A stretch of 64,000 nucleotides of DNA, taken from positions 111,543-175,542 of the forward strand of contig NW_017567022.1 in the NCBI RefSeq assembly GCF_001661265.1. The letters are read 5' to 3'. The first letter of the stretch is position 1; the number at the start of each line of letters is the position of its first letter. This document shows positions 1-8,431 of this stretch, one piece after another. This DNA is from Saitoella complicata NRRL Y-17804 (Eukaryota > Ascomycota > Saitoellomycetes > Saitoellales > Saitoellaceae). The translations under genes and the position numbers were made by a program. The notes below the pieces were generated by a model. That model was not told where the DNA came from. It did not search any database and was given only the letters and a program-made list of their open reading frames with translations.

Positions 1-121
1 TTCCAGCCTCGAGGGAGAATGAGGAGGAGCGCGAAGACGCCAGAGAAAGGGATGGAGTCGAGGGGTAGGAGTCGATGCCGTTGTTGATTTGAGATGTTTC
101 GCGGGCCATTGGTGAAGACAT
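1..121 (-). CDS. N-terminus of an unidentified Ser-rich protein, cut by the window edge
   Basis: On the minus strand an ATG at 121 opens a frame that runs 40 codons without a stop to the left edge. The peptide starts MSSPMARETS and continues with a Ser/Thr/Pro-rich, low-complexity run typical of disordered N-termini in fungal regulatory proteins. A second ATG lies four codons in. No domain is visible in so short a piece, so no function is proposed. The roughly 3 kb to its right would be its promoter side. The call rests on composition and on the open frame reaching the edge; it could be a chance ORF. Confidence 0.45.
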   Translation of the reverse strand, partial: MSSPMARETSQINNGIDSYPSTPSLSLASSRSSSFSLEAG

Positions 122-3102
122 GGATGGTGCGGCGAGGTATGCGGAAAGGTTCATTGGGTGTGACATCGTTGTTGAGTCGATGTTTACTAAAGGCGACAGA
201 TAGATACCGTCCAAAGGTTGGCGAAGAAGAGTTGATGAGAGATGATATCAACGCCGTTCAATATCAATCACAGTAATCGTTGTACACAGGGTCCACAAGT
301 CCACGAGTCGTAAGCCGGGTCGTATGCGTAAGACGTAGGGCGTATATGCGTACGGTATCGGGTCGCAAGTAAATTCTCGATGCTCAATGTGGTGATAATT
401 TACCGACAGAACTTGACAGCCTTGACAGCTGCAGGGAAGGCCGTTGCGAACAATAATGAAGTGTCGAAACAAGTTACCCCTTTTGCGATGGGTAATGTGT
501 TTGCAAAGTCGTTGAGTAGGCCCGACAAACGTGAAGTACACCTGTTGCAGTGATTTGAATAGTTTATCGTCCCTTTGTGCGCGAGCGTCGTCGACAACCT
601 CGATCGATGGGGAGCAGGGCGGCGGTGGTACTTATACTTGACCTCCACCTCACAGTTCCGGGGCCGCCACGACTGTTTCAACCTTCAGCTAAATGGATAA
701 CCCGGGGGCGCCAATTGGGCTTCAATTTCCAGAACGTCACTCTGTGCGTTGTTTTGGATATATGGCGGCGTCGACGCTTTCCATTTACATTTGGTGGTGG
801 TGTGTGTGTGTGTGGAGTAAGTAACAGTGGGAGATTGAATCAGGGAGCCGGATGGCCATGGCCCGCCCACGCACGGGTGTGGGTATTTCCGTTGGCTCTC
901 GTGTTCTGAGATGGAATGAAAAACTGTCCATGGAATGTCTTTGTCTCGTTCGATATACCTCGCCAGAACCCACCCTCACCACACCCCGTATCGAACGCAT
1001 CCACGGCCAACCGGAACTTTCTCCCTCGAACAACTCACACATACATGAATTCTCAAATAGAACCCCCAAAATGAACCCGCACACCACGTCTCATGCTCAT
1101 CATACTCAGGGTACGCTCTCGAACCTCTCAGGAGGCAATCAACCGGCATAATCCGCAAAAGACGATCCCATACGAGTTCTCGATAAGGGTGATCAAGGTT
1201 TCGGGGCATACCACGAATGGGTAGGGGTCCTGAGTGAGTGGGAGTGGGGAGCGAGGGAGAGGCATGTGCGTAGGCTTGGCCCGTGGCCAGATCGGCGAGT
1301 AATCGGGGGAGCCGCGGGTTGGTTTGCCTCGGCTGTTCTGTGTGTTATATACGGTGGAGATGTTGAGAGTGAGCCTTTACGACAGCGATTGCTACCTGAG
1401 TATGTCTGCACGGTCCATCCCGCCACGCCGGACCCACCTCCCATCTACGGCCATCTGCTTCACCTCCACCATATACCTCTCACCACTTCTAATAACATAC
1501 CTAGTACTTCCGCATCCTGTCTCGAGCTCACCAAGGTTATCGTCGCGGCCGCAGCCTCGTCGTGGCATAAATTAAGGTTTGAACACGGACCATGGCGAAA
1601 GGATCGACATCCGCCTCAGCAGGGAACGGGCCGTTTTGGGTTGCTCCGCAGTGCAGGGTCCTATGACGGGTGCGGGGTAGATTACGACGACGCTGGAGCG
1701 GCTTGGCAGCTCGAGCTGTCAGAGTAGTTTGTGTGGGGAAGAGTGCTGGCTGGTGTAAAAGAAGGTGAAGAACAATGGGGTTGGACTTGCCTTGCATTTC
1801 CCGGGGGATGGAAGACGGGAGTGTTGAGTCTGAATATCGCGGATGTTTGCGGAGGAGCTGTCAGCTGGCCATAGCCCGAGGAGTACGTAATCCGATCCTG
1901 ACGGCTGTGATCAACCTTGTATCTAGATATCGAGACTCCCCCCCTCCCATGCGAGGCCACGCAATCCCGATTACTCATCGTACCACTTGCCACGCCCTAC
2001 AATCACTCCAGTCCTCACTCTTTCAATCGTTGAACCACGCGAGCCTACCCGTAAGTTTTTGGTTTTGGGTGGTGAGTGCGGAGTTACAGTAGGCGACGGC
2101 TGTTTCCCGCGGTCCCAGCGCGCGCGCGTTCTATCACGCTCCTCTCCCCCATCAGAAGCTTAGCCCACCCTCGAGCCCCCCCCCCCCCACACACCTGGCC
2201 CAGGGACCCCTCCCCGTCCGCGTCATCCGCAGGTATCGGATAGGGCTGTTTCTTCTGTTGACTGATGCACGATATCGATATCCATATCGATTCGTGAGCT
2301 CGAGTGTGCTGTGTCTATCAAACACCGTTTGACACCGTCATGAGACCAGTACCAATATCACGCTCGACAAACAAAGAGGGCTATGGATAGGAAGTCACGG
2401 ACTACTGTCGCAGATTACTACACGTACTTGACCCTCGTTCTCGAGTTAATGATATCAACCGCAAACGCCGGATATCACGGAGCTTCCCACACTCCCAATT
2501 CCCAAATTCCGCATTTGTGTAACGTACCTCCCGGCCCGCTCCGTCTCTTCCGCTCTCTTTGCTTCTGGATATAGCGGAACGTCATCCCCTCGAGCCTCTC
2601 CACAGGAAGAACTAAGGTCCGTCCTGTGTATTCTCTTCTTGGCGTTTCCTACCAAGCTTTTGTCTCGAACTGGAATTGGAGACGCGGAAGCATGATCTCG
2701 GCGCAGACCTTCCCAAAATTCCGCATTTTTGTAACCTCCATATGCATTCTCAAACACCCGCAGCCGCGGCACGCCCCATCTCTTTCTCTCAGCGCTGTCG
2801 AGCTTCTTGAGCGTTGACGTTGATCCCGCTTACACTCTGGACATAGCGGACCGCGGGAAGAACCCAAGTCCGCACGGCTGCAGCTGACTGGTTCTTGGCA
2901 CGAGATCGAAGCTTCGGAAGCACCATGTTCATGTTCCGGCTTTCGAGACGCCAACATGCACGCGGTGAGGGCTGCGGCCATTTTCCCACGACCCCAGGGC
3001 CTATCTGTGACGATACCCAATAGATGGAGTGGAAAAGGTAGTATTACCTAGATGAGGGGGTAGTTCCCTTATATGCTAGCTAGTCAGGGATAGGGGTAAG
3101 CT
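122..3102. other. Long stretch without a confident gene
   Basis: Only short overlapping ORFs occur on both strands, none with recognisable motifs or steady coding character. It holds a TG dinucleotide run near 800-814, a run of about 13 C near 2176-2188, and an imperfect duplication at 2484-2880 (listed separately). The left part is probably the promoter of the gene at the left edge. Confidence 0.6.
2484..2880. repeat. Imperfect two-copy duplication in intergenic DNA
   Basis: Blocks near 2500-2527 and 2711-2735 share an AATTCCGCATTT-type core followed by TGTAAC. Blocks near 2562-2612 and 2837-2872 share CTGGAYATAGCGGA and then GGAAGAAC...AGTCCG. Spacing between the matched blocks differs (about 210 and 275 bases), so the copies have diverged by indels. 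On the minus strand the copies read as similar peptides (DL.SS...PL.PE.KR and VT.MRN.G), which may mean a decayed coding repeat. Confidence 0.5.
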
Positions 3103-3130
3103 CTGCATGTGGCTATGTCTTCCCTAACAC
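3103..3130 (+). repeat. Short dispersed repeat abutting element A
   Basis: These 28 bases, ending in GTCTTCCCTAACAC, recur with three small differences at 21935-21961, just outside the right LTR of the gypsy element. The copy here ends exactly at the TA target site of element A. Confidence 0.55.
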
Positions 3131-3132
3131 TA

Positions 3133-3160
3133 CTGCTGTGTGCAAAATCCTTGACGCGCA
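3133..3160 (+). repeat. Left terminal inverted repeat of element A
   Basis: Twenty-eight bases matching the complement of 5668-5695 with one mismatch (C for T at position 17). The tip is preceded by the target dinucleotide TA. Confidence 0.9.
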
Positions 3161-3251
3161 TTTTCGTACATGCGCGAGACCCCTGTAACGGTAACATAAA
3201 ACACCTCCAAACAGCTCGAAAAAGGGTCTAGGAAACTCAGTAAGGGTCGAA

Positions 3252-3750
3252 ATGCTTGGGAAGATATGTGCCGATGTCGACCGCGACAAGGTAATCAACC
3301 AATATGCTTCTGCGAAGGATGTCTACGAAATAGCGACCGACATTGAGAGGTCTCCTCGCACGGTTTACCGAATTGTGATTCGAGGAGACAGGGCTTACTG
3401 AGCGTAAGGGCAACTCAACCTGCGGGCGCAAATCGGCTGTTGACGAGTTTCTGGGCTCGGTAAGTAGACTATTACTGCTCATGGGTACCACCAAGGGCAT
3501 GACTAAATGACCGCAGCAAATCAAGTACTTGTACGACAAAAACCCTACCCTGTATCAAGACGACTGTGCTGAGTTCCTCAATGATCAATTCGCTACATCT
3601 CTATCGCGCTACCATGTCACCCGCTACCTGCAAAAGATTGGATATACCCGTAAGGTTTTGACCTTACGGGCAGCCCAGCGCAACCCTATCTTACGCGCAA
3701 ACCATGCCATTGAAATGGCTGACTATATATATACTGTGGTTATGCGCTGA
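3252..3750 (+). pseudogene. Degenerate Tc1/mariner transposase of element A
   Basis: The first 40 or so codons read as a transposase helix-turn-helix with the family-typical S-P-R-T-V-Y-R-I recognition helix. A frameshift near 3380 moves the continuation (ETGLTERKG, then CGRKS) to the next frame. A canonical intron (3460-3516, GTAAGT...GCAG, 57 nt) links it to a second segment with LTLRAAQRNP and RANHA, the linker before the catalytic domain. The frame stops at 3748-3750, before the first catalytic Asp, and nothing resembling the DDE core follows. The intron sits at the same place as in the transposase of element B, which confirms common descent. It cannot encode an active enzyme. Confidence 0.85.
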
Positions 3751-3987
3751 CCGGCATGGATTTGCGCCAATATGTTGATAACAACCGTGAAATGGCCGCT
3801 CGAGCGGCTGAGCGGGTGTAGCTATCATTCATTAGTCCTTCTCAGTATTTTCATGAATCAAAGGAACATTTCGTTCATTATTTACGTACTTGCCGTTCTC
3901 ACGGGTCCTTTCCCTAACAAAATGGCCGGGAACTGCCCCACCTACGTAGCATGCGAGTGTAGCTCACTAGATTACGCTCCTCTGAGA

Positions 3988-4073
3988 CAAGAATTATGCA
4001 TGCTAAGGCAGGGCATGATGTTTTGTCAAGGATTGTGCACGCTCAATACCTGCCTTAGCGTGCATAATTCTTG
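3988..4073. repeat. Hairpin and TIR-like motif cluster inside element A
   Basis: Arms 3988-4012 and 4049-4073 are inverted copies of 25 bases with one mismatch, separated by 36 bases. Three motifs resembling the element's own TIR core (TGCAWAATYCTTGAC) occur here: inverted in the left arm, inverted near 4025-4041, and direct near 4059-4075. It lies between the 3' ends of the two convergent genes. It could be a nested MITE, a relic of a related element's ends, or internal transposase-binding sites. Confidence 0.65.
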
Positions 4074-4157
4074 ACAACGTCGTTTCGTGCGCGAGTACAG
4101 GTTTGCAAAAGAATCAAGCATTGTGGATTGAAAAGCAGTACAGTACCACAGAGATAA

Positions 4158-5603
4158 CTATAAATCAAAGCTTTCGTCAAACTCCTGGCTTTCGTAAACC
4201 TCGAAGGGTGTCTCCTTGAGGCCTAGGGGACCCCTAGGCTTCGATTGCTGCTCCCGCTGGATACCTTTCCAAACCGGCCACCATTTGCGCATAATCCTCA
4301 CCCATCCATGCTTCACAGGCGGTAGGCCATTCGGATCGATGTTCTTGAGATCGTCTAGCACTACTCCATTGTCGATAATTGCATCTCGAACCGTCTGGCA
4401 ATCAAAGTCGATGTATTCCGGAACTTTGGTCTTGACATAGGCTAGAAACCCGTCCAAATCATCAGCAGCCGGCCCTTGAAGAGGGCTCGAACCCCTGAGT
4501 ATTTGCGGGTCAATGGTCGTGGTTGTTGGGGTTGGGGTCGGAGTAGGCTGACTCGAGGGAGGTAGCAGCAGTAGATCGAATCGAGGCGCAGTCACTGGTG
4601 TAAGTAGTTGAGGCATACCGAACGAAGAGTGCCTGCTTTCAGGTGTTTCCGATTGATCTGTCTCCTTGAATGGTATGAGCAACCCAGCGAAAAGGGGATC
4701 ATGGATGGGTGGTTCCTCAACGGTAACCCCATGTTCTTTCGCGACCAAGTACTTAGACCATAGATTGAGGAGATCATTGGTAATGTATCGATGTTGGTGA
4801 GAAAAAGGATGAACATAGCAGTACTGCTGGTGGTGCTTGGCGCATTTGTGCTTAGCCTGTAGGGTCTGAACAGCAAGGATCCTTTTGTAGTGTTGAGGAT
4901 CATTCGCAAGTTCATTCGAAATGCCCTGGAGAGCAGTGTTGGTAGCACTGTGCCTAGGTCGAGGGATGAGAGGCTTTCGGGCCCTGGACTGAGTCTGAGA
5001 GGGGTGCAACGGGGTTTGCTGGTCGAACTCGAATTTAGAAGCAGCCCTTGTAGGGTCGTAGTGTGTTTCGATTAGGATAAAAGCTGGCCATTCGACCTTG
5101 GGTGTGTTGCGCTCAGTGTGGACGGCATCAATGAAGCCTTCCCAGTCGTCCTCCGTTCGTAGTCTACACCATGCTGCATCCCGGCTCCTTCCACGGCAGA
5201 CTTTCCAGCTGATATTGGGCTTCAGGGAGTATTTGTTGACGCCTTCGACGACCATATGATCATGACGGAGCTCCTCGAGGGCGACATCGATCAAAAGCTG
5301 CTCTTGGTCGGCCCAAGACTTGACTGGATTGACCGTCCAGGGTGCTTGAGGATACCTGTGGTTCTTTTGCCTAGTGACGAGAACGAAGACCTGGAAGTCG
5401 TCGAATCTGCTGATAGTATCAACCGGTGCGTCTTCGTCTTCGAGTTCCTTGACTGTCTTAGGCCGTTTTTCCCTCCGGACTGTATTTGTAGGTGGTGGTG
5501 AGTCTGCATCTTCGAGGGGTCGGGAGGGCAGTTTGGGGGTACGAGTCGATGCCCTGCGCTTATACGAAGCCTTAGCAGCTCCTTTCAGCTTCCTAGGAGG
5601 CAT
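4158..5603 (-). CDS. Element A partner protein, 481 residues, unknown function
   Basis: The start is taken at 5603 (MPPRKLKGAAK), because the longer frame runs out through the TIR into flanking DNA. Seen in order: a basic Lys/Arg/Ser-rich N-terminus (about 1-60); an alpha/beta-looking region with RGRSRDAAWCRL; a Cys/His cluster of the form C-x2-H-x3-Y-C-Y followed by spaced His (about 255-290); a Pro/Thr/Ser linker with a PT repeat; and a C-terminal helical region of about 70 residues (FLAYVK...VLDDLKNI...WWPVWKG) resembling a SAM-type fold. The protein encoded in element B aligns along its whole length. It is convergent with the transposase and begins about 65 bases from the right TIR. The frame is fully open although the transposase is ruined. 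No known enzyme motif is seen; nucleic acid binding is only a guess from the basic N-terminus. Confidence 0.8.
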   Translation of the reverse strand: MPPRKLKGAAKASYKRRASTRTPKLPSRPLEDADSPPPTNTVRREKRPKTVKELEDEDAPVDTISRFDDFQVFVLVTRQKNHRYPQAPWTVNPVKSWADQEQLLIDVALEELRHDHMVVEGVNKYSLKPNISWKVCRGRSRDAAWCRLRTEDDWEGFIDAVHTERNTPKVEWPAFILIETHYDPTRAASKFEFDQQTPLHPSQTQSRARKPLIPRPRHSATNTALQGISNELANDPQHYKRILAVQTLQAKHKCAKHHQQYCYVHPFSHQHRYITNDLLNLWSKYLVAKEHGVTVEEPPIHDPLFAGLLIPFKETDQSETPESRHSSFGMPQLLTPVTAPRFDLLLLPPSSQPTPTPTPTTTTIDPQILRGSSPLQGPAADDLDGFLAYVKTKVPEYIDFDCQTVRDAIIDNGVVLDDLKNIDPNGLPPVKHGWVRIMRKWWPVWKGIQREQQSKPRGPLGLKETPFEVYESQEFDESFDL

Positions 5604-5667
5604 TTTCAAGGTTTGGCGGCGTGTTTGGTGGATTGGTCGCGTCCTGCACGAACATGCGGTAAAATGA

Positions 5668-5695
5668 TGCGCGTCAAGAATTTTGCACACAGCAG
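5668..5695 (-). repeat. Right terminal inverted repeat of element A
   Basis: Inverted copy of 3133-3160 with one mismatch, followed by the target TA at 5696-5697. Confidence 0.9.
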
Positions 5696-5742
5696 TATCT
5701 GCACCCCGCACTCATCTCCTGCCACGTATAACCAACCACACA

Positions 5743-8346
5743 ATGACAACCCTCACCGCAAAAATAAAACAGATCCTCCCAGACCCAACACTCCTCCTCC
5801 TCCAGAACCCCTCCTCCCCCTCTCAAACCCGTCAAATCGCAATCCACGGCATCACCATCCCCAGACTCCGCCGCGAAGGGGATGAAGATGGTGCATGGGA
5901 CGCGAGGGAGTATTTGAGGAAGATGGTGGTGGGGAAGGTCGTGAGGTTTAGGGTTGTGTATACCGCTGCAGGCAGGGAGTATGCGAGGGTTTGGGTTGAT
6001 GGGGGGGAGGATCTCGCTCTTCACCTTCTGCGAGCTGGATGGGCTAAACTCCGCTCCACTCCTTCCTGCGACGAAGACGACACAGCAGCCTACACCGAAG
6101 CCGAGTCATCCGCCCGCTCCGCCTCCCTCGGCCTCTGGGCCCCCACCTCCAACATCTACGCCTCCTACGACACACCCCCCAACCCCGCCTCCTTCCTCGC
6201 ACAATGGCAAAACAAACAAATCGACGCCGTAATCGAACAAGTCCGTGCCGGAGATCTCGTCCGCGCCCGTCTGATACTGTCACCCGCCCAGCACCAATAC
6301 CTCCCCCTCATCCTCGGCGGGGTGCGGTGTCCCACTTCCCCACGGACCGAGCCCACCACTGGTGCCGTCCTCGATGCGGGCGAGGAATTTGGGGATGCGG
6401 CACGAGCGTTCACCGAAGCGCGACTCCTCCAGCGCTCGGTCAAAGTACAGCTTTTGGGGACTACGTCGAGTGGGGGACAGTTCGTCGCGAACATCATCCA
6501 TCCCGCGGGTGATATCGGCGCTCTCATCCTCGCGTCCGGCTTGGGACGGGTGGTGGATTGGATGAGTGGTATGGTCGGTGTGGAGAGGATGGGTATGCTT
6601 CGTGCTACGGAGGCGAGGGGGAGGGGTGCGGGGGTTGGGGTGTGGAAGAACACCACCAACACACTGGGGAAGGAAAAGGGGTTCGAGGCGGTTGTTGTGA
6701 GGATTGTGTCAGCCGATACGATCCTCGTCGAAGCCCAGAACATGGAACGCAGAATCCGGCTCTCGTCGCTGCGTGCGCCCCGTGCCACCGACAGCGCACA
6801 AGCACCCTTCGTCACTCTCGCGCGGGAGTGGCTCCGTCGTCGACTGATCGGGAAAACCGTACGCGTCCAGATCGACTCCACCACCAAACCCTCTGCCGCT
6901 TCCAATGCCGACTCGATCGATGTCGCGACCGTCACCGTCGGCAACACGAATACGAATGTAGGGCTGGAGGGCGTCCAAAAAGGTTGGTTGTCCGTCCTGA
7001 GGCATAGAGCGGACGACACCCATCGTGCGCCTGGCTCCATCTACGACGCACTCATCGCGGCCGAAGCTGCGGCGCAGGATTCACATGTTGGCATGTGGTC
7101 ACCCAAACCACCGGGAGCAGTGGGGGCTGGGAGGGTGGTGGATGCGAGTGAGAGCGTGACAAGGGCGAAGGGGCATATCAATGCGCTCACCCGGGCGGGG
7201 CGGGTTGGGGGTGTGGTTGAGCATGTGTTTTCTGGCAGCAGGTTTAAAATCCTCCTCAAACATCAAGGAGAAACCAAGATTACGTTCGTCCTCCGTGACG
7301 TACGCTCCCCACGCTCGGACGAATCACACGGAAAGGAGGCATTGGAGTATGCGACCCGGAGGTTCCTGCAGCGCGATGTCGAGGTTGAGATCAATAACGT
7401 TGATCGTGGGGGGGCATTTATGGGAGCTATGTTCTTGGGGGGTCGGGATGTGGGAGTGGGGATGGTGGAGGGGGGGTTGGGGTGGGTTGGGGAGTATGTC
7501 GCTGGTCCTGGTGCTGGGGTGTTAAGGGAGGCGGAGGGGAGGGCGAAAGAAACCAAAAAGGGTGTGTGGAAGGACTATCAACCCGAAGCTGAGGCGGCTG
7601 TGGTAAGAGAGGGAGGGGAGAATGGGAGTGGGCGTGGGGGTGGGGAGAGGGAGTATGTGGATGTTGTCGTCACGGAGGTTGAGAGTCAGGGGAGGTTTTG
7701 GGTACAGCTCATTACGCCCAAAATCCAGGAACTCGAGATACTCATGCGGGATCTCCAAGTCGCCTCGTCCGCTGCTTCCCTGTCTGGTCCACCCCGCGTC
7801 GGGGATCAACTTCAGGCGAAATCGGCCCAGGATGGGATGTGGTACCGGGCTCGCGTCAGACGTGTCGATCGTGCTGCTGCAAAGGCGGAGGTGGTGTTTG
7901 TGGATTACGGCAACACCGAACACATACCATTCGCAAACCTCCGACTGGGCGCACCCTCCGGGTTGCCGCCACAAGCACAGGAGGCAACATTATCATTCAT
8001 CCGTCCCCCACCTGCCGGAAGCGAGTACGCCCTCGACGCACGCGCCTCCCTCGCCTCCCTCATCACAAACCGCCAACTCGTCGCATGCATCGATCGTAGC
8101 CCCGGCGGCTCCCCACTCGAACTCACCCTCTACGACCCCACGAATAGCGCGAGTGTTGATCCGAGTGAGAGTGTTAATGCGGAGATGGTGAGGGAGGGGA
8201 TGTGTCGTGTCGTGCCACAGAAGGAACGGGGGTGGGAGAAGGCGTTTGCGGGGGTGTTGACGGGGTTGGAGGAGAAGGAGGGGGAGGCGAGGAGGGGGAG
8301 GAGGGGGATTTGGGAGTATGGGGATGTGTTTGGGGATGATGAGTAG
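5743..8346 (+). CDS. Tudor-SN nuclease (SND1/p100-type), 867 residues
   Basis: The start MTTLTAKIKQ at 5743 is preferred over the upstream in-frame Met at 5683, which lies inside the transposon end. The protein shows four repeated staphylococcal-nuclease-like modules (each with a VxVEV/VRV strand and E...A...GxW endings such as SLGLW, VGVW, VGMW, KGVW) and a Tudor domain near the C-terminus (WYRARVRR...VDYGNTE), then the tail of a fifth SN module. Length is close to the roughly 910 residues of animal SND1. Members bind and cleave structured or inosine-containing RNA, act in RNA-induced silencing and splicing, and concentrate in stress granules. The gene has no intron. Its 5' side is occupied by element A, leaving 47 bases of native DNA before the ATG, so element sequence may drive or disturb its transcription. 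Confidence 0.9.
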   Translation: MTTLTAKIKQILPDPTLLLLQNPSSPSQTRQIAIHGITIPRLRREGDEDGAWDAREYLRKMVVGKVVRFRVVYTAAGREYARVWVDGGEDLALHLLRAGWAKLRSTPSCDEDDTAAYTEAESSARSASLGLWAPTSNIYASYDTPPNPASFLAQWQNKQIDAVIEQVRAGDLVRARLILSPAQHQYLPLILGGVRCPTSPRTEPTTGAVLDAGEEFGDAARAFTEARLLQRSVKVQLLGTTSSGGQFVANIIHPAGDIGALILASGLGRVVDWMSGMVGVERMGMLRATEARGRGAGVGVWKNTTNTLGKEKGFEAVVVRIVSADTILVEAQNMERRIRLSSLRAPRATDSAQAPFVTLAREWLRRRLIGKTVRVQIDSTTKPSAASNADSIDVATVTVGNTNTNVGLEGVQKGWLSVLRHRADDTHRAPGSIYDALIAAEAAAQDSHVGMWSPKPPGAVGAGRVVDASESVTRAKGHINALTRAGRVGGVVEHVFSGSRFKILLKHQGETKITFVLRDVRSPRSDESHGKEALEYATRRFLQRDVEVEINNVDRGGAFMGAMFLGGRDVGVGMVEGGLGWVGEYVAGPGAGVLREAEGRAKETKKGVWKDYQPEAEAAVVREGGENGSGRGGGEREYVDVVVTEVESQGRFWVQLITPKIQELEILMRDLQVASSAASLSGPPRVGDQLQAKSAQDGMWYRARVRRVDRAAAKAEVVFVDYGNTEHIPFANLRLGAPSGLPPQAQEATLSFIRPPPAGSEYALDARASLASLITNRQLVACIDRSPGGSPLELTLYDPTNSASVDPSESVNAEMVREGMCRVVPQKERGWEKAFAGVLTGLEEKEGEARRGRRGIWEYGDVFGDDE

Positions 8347-8431
8347 CTATAAGATATGAGCATCGAGTCTTAGATTGAACACGCATCACATCTTTTTGAT
8401 ATTTGCTCCCCGTCTATGCTACCGCACGTAC

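Larger units (their letters stand above)
3133..5695 (+). mobile_element. Tc1/mariner element A (2,563 bp, two genes)
   Basis: The element is bounded by inverted repeats starting CTGCTGTGTGCAAAAT and flanked on both sides by TA (3131-3132 and 5696-5697), the target duplication of Tc1/mariner transposition. Inside are a degenerate transposase on the plus strand next to the left end and an intact 481-residue ORF on the minus strand next to the right end. The two genes converge on a central non-coding segment. It is probably non-autonomous because the transposase lacks its catalytic region. The right end lies 47 bases before the start codon of the Tudor-SN gene. The layout is mirrored in element B (52755-55774). 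Confidence 0.88.

Noticed and set aside
1266-1727. A 153-codon ORF in the left gene-poor stretch
   Set aside because: Composition is irregular, no motif, and no splice or promoter support.
3772-4074. A 100-codon ORF between transposase and partner gene in element A
   Set aside because: Covers the hairpin and TIR-like motifs; no protein-like character.
6165-7040. A 291-codon minus-strand ORF
   Set aside because: Antisense to Tudor-SN; no family features.
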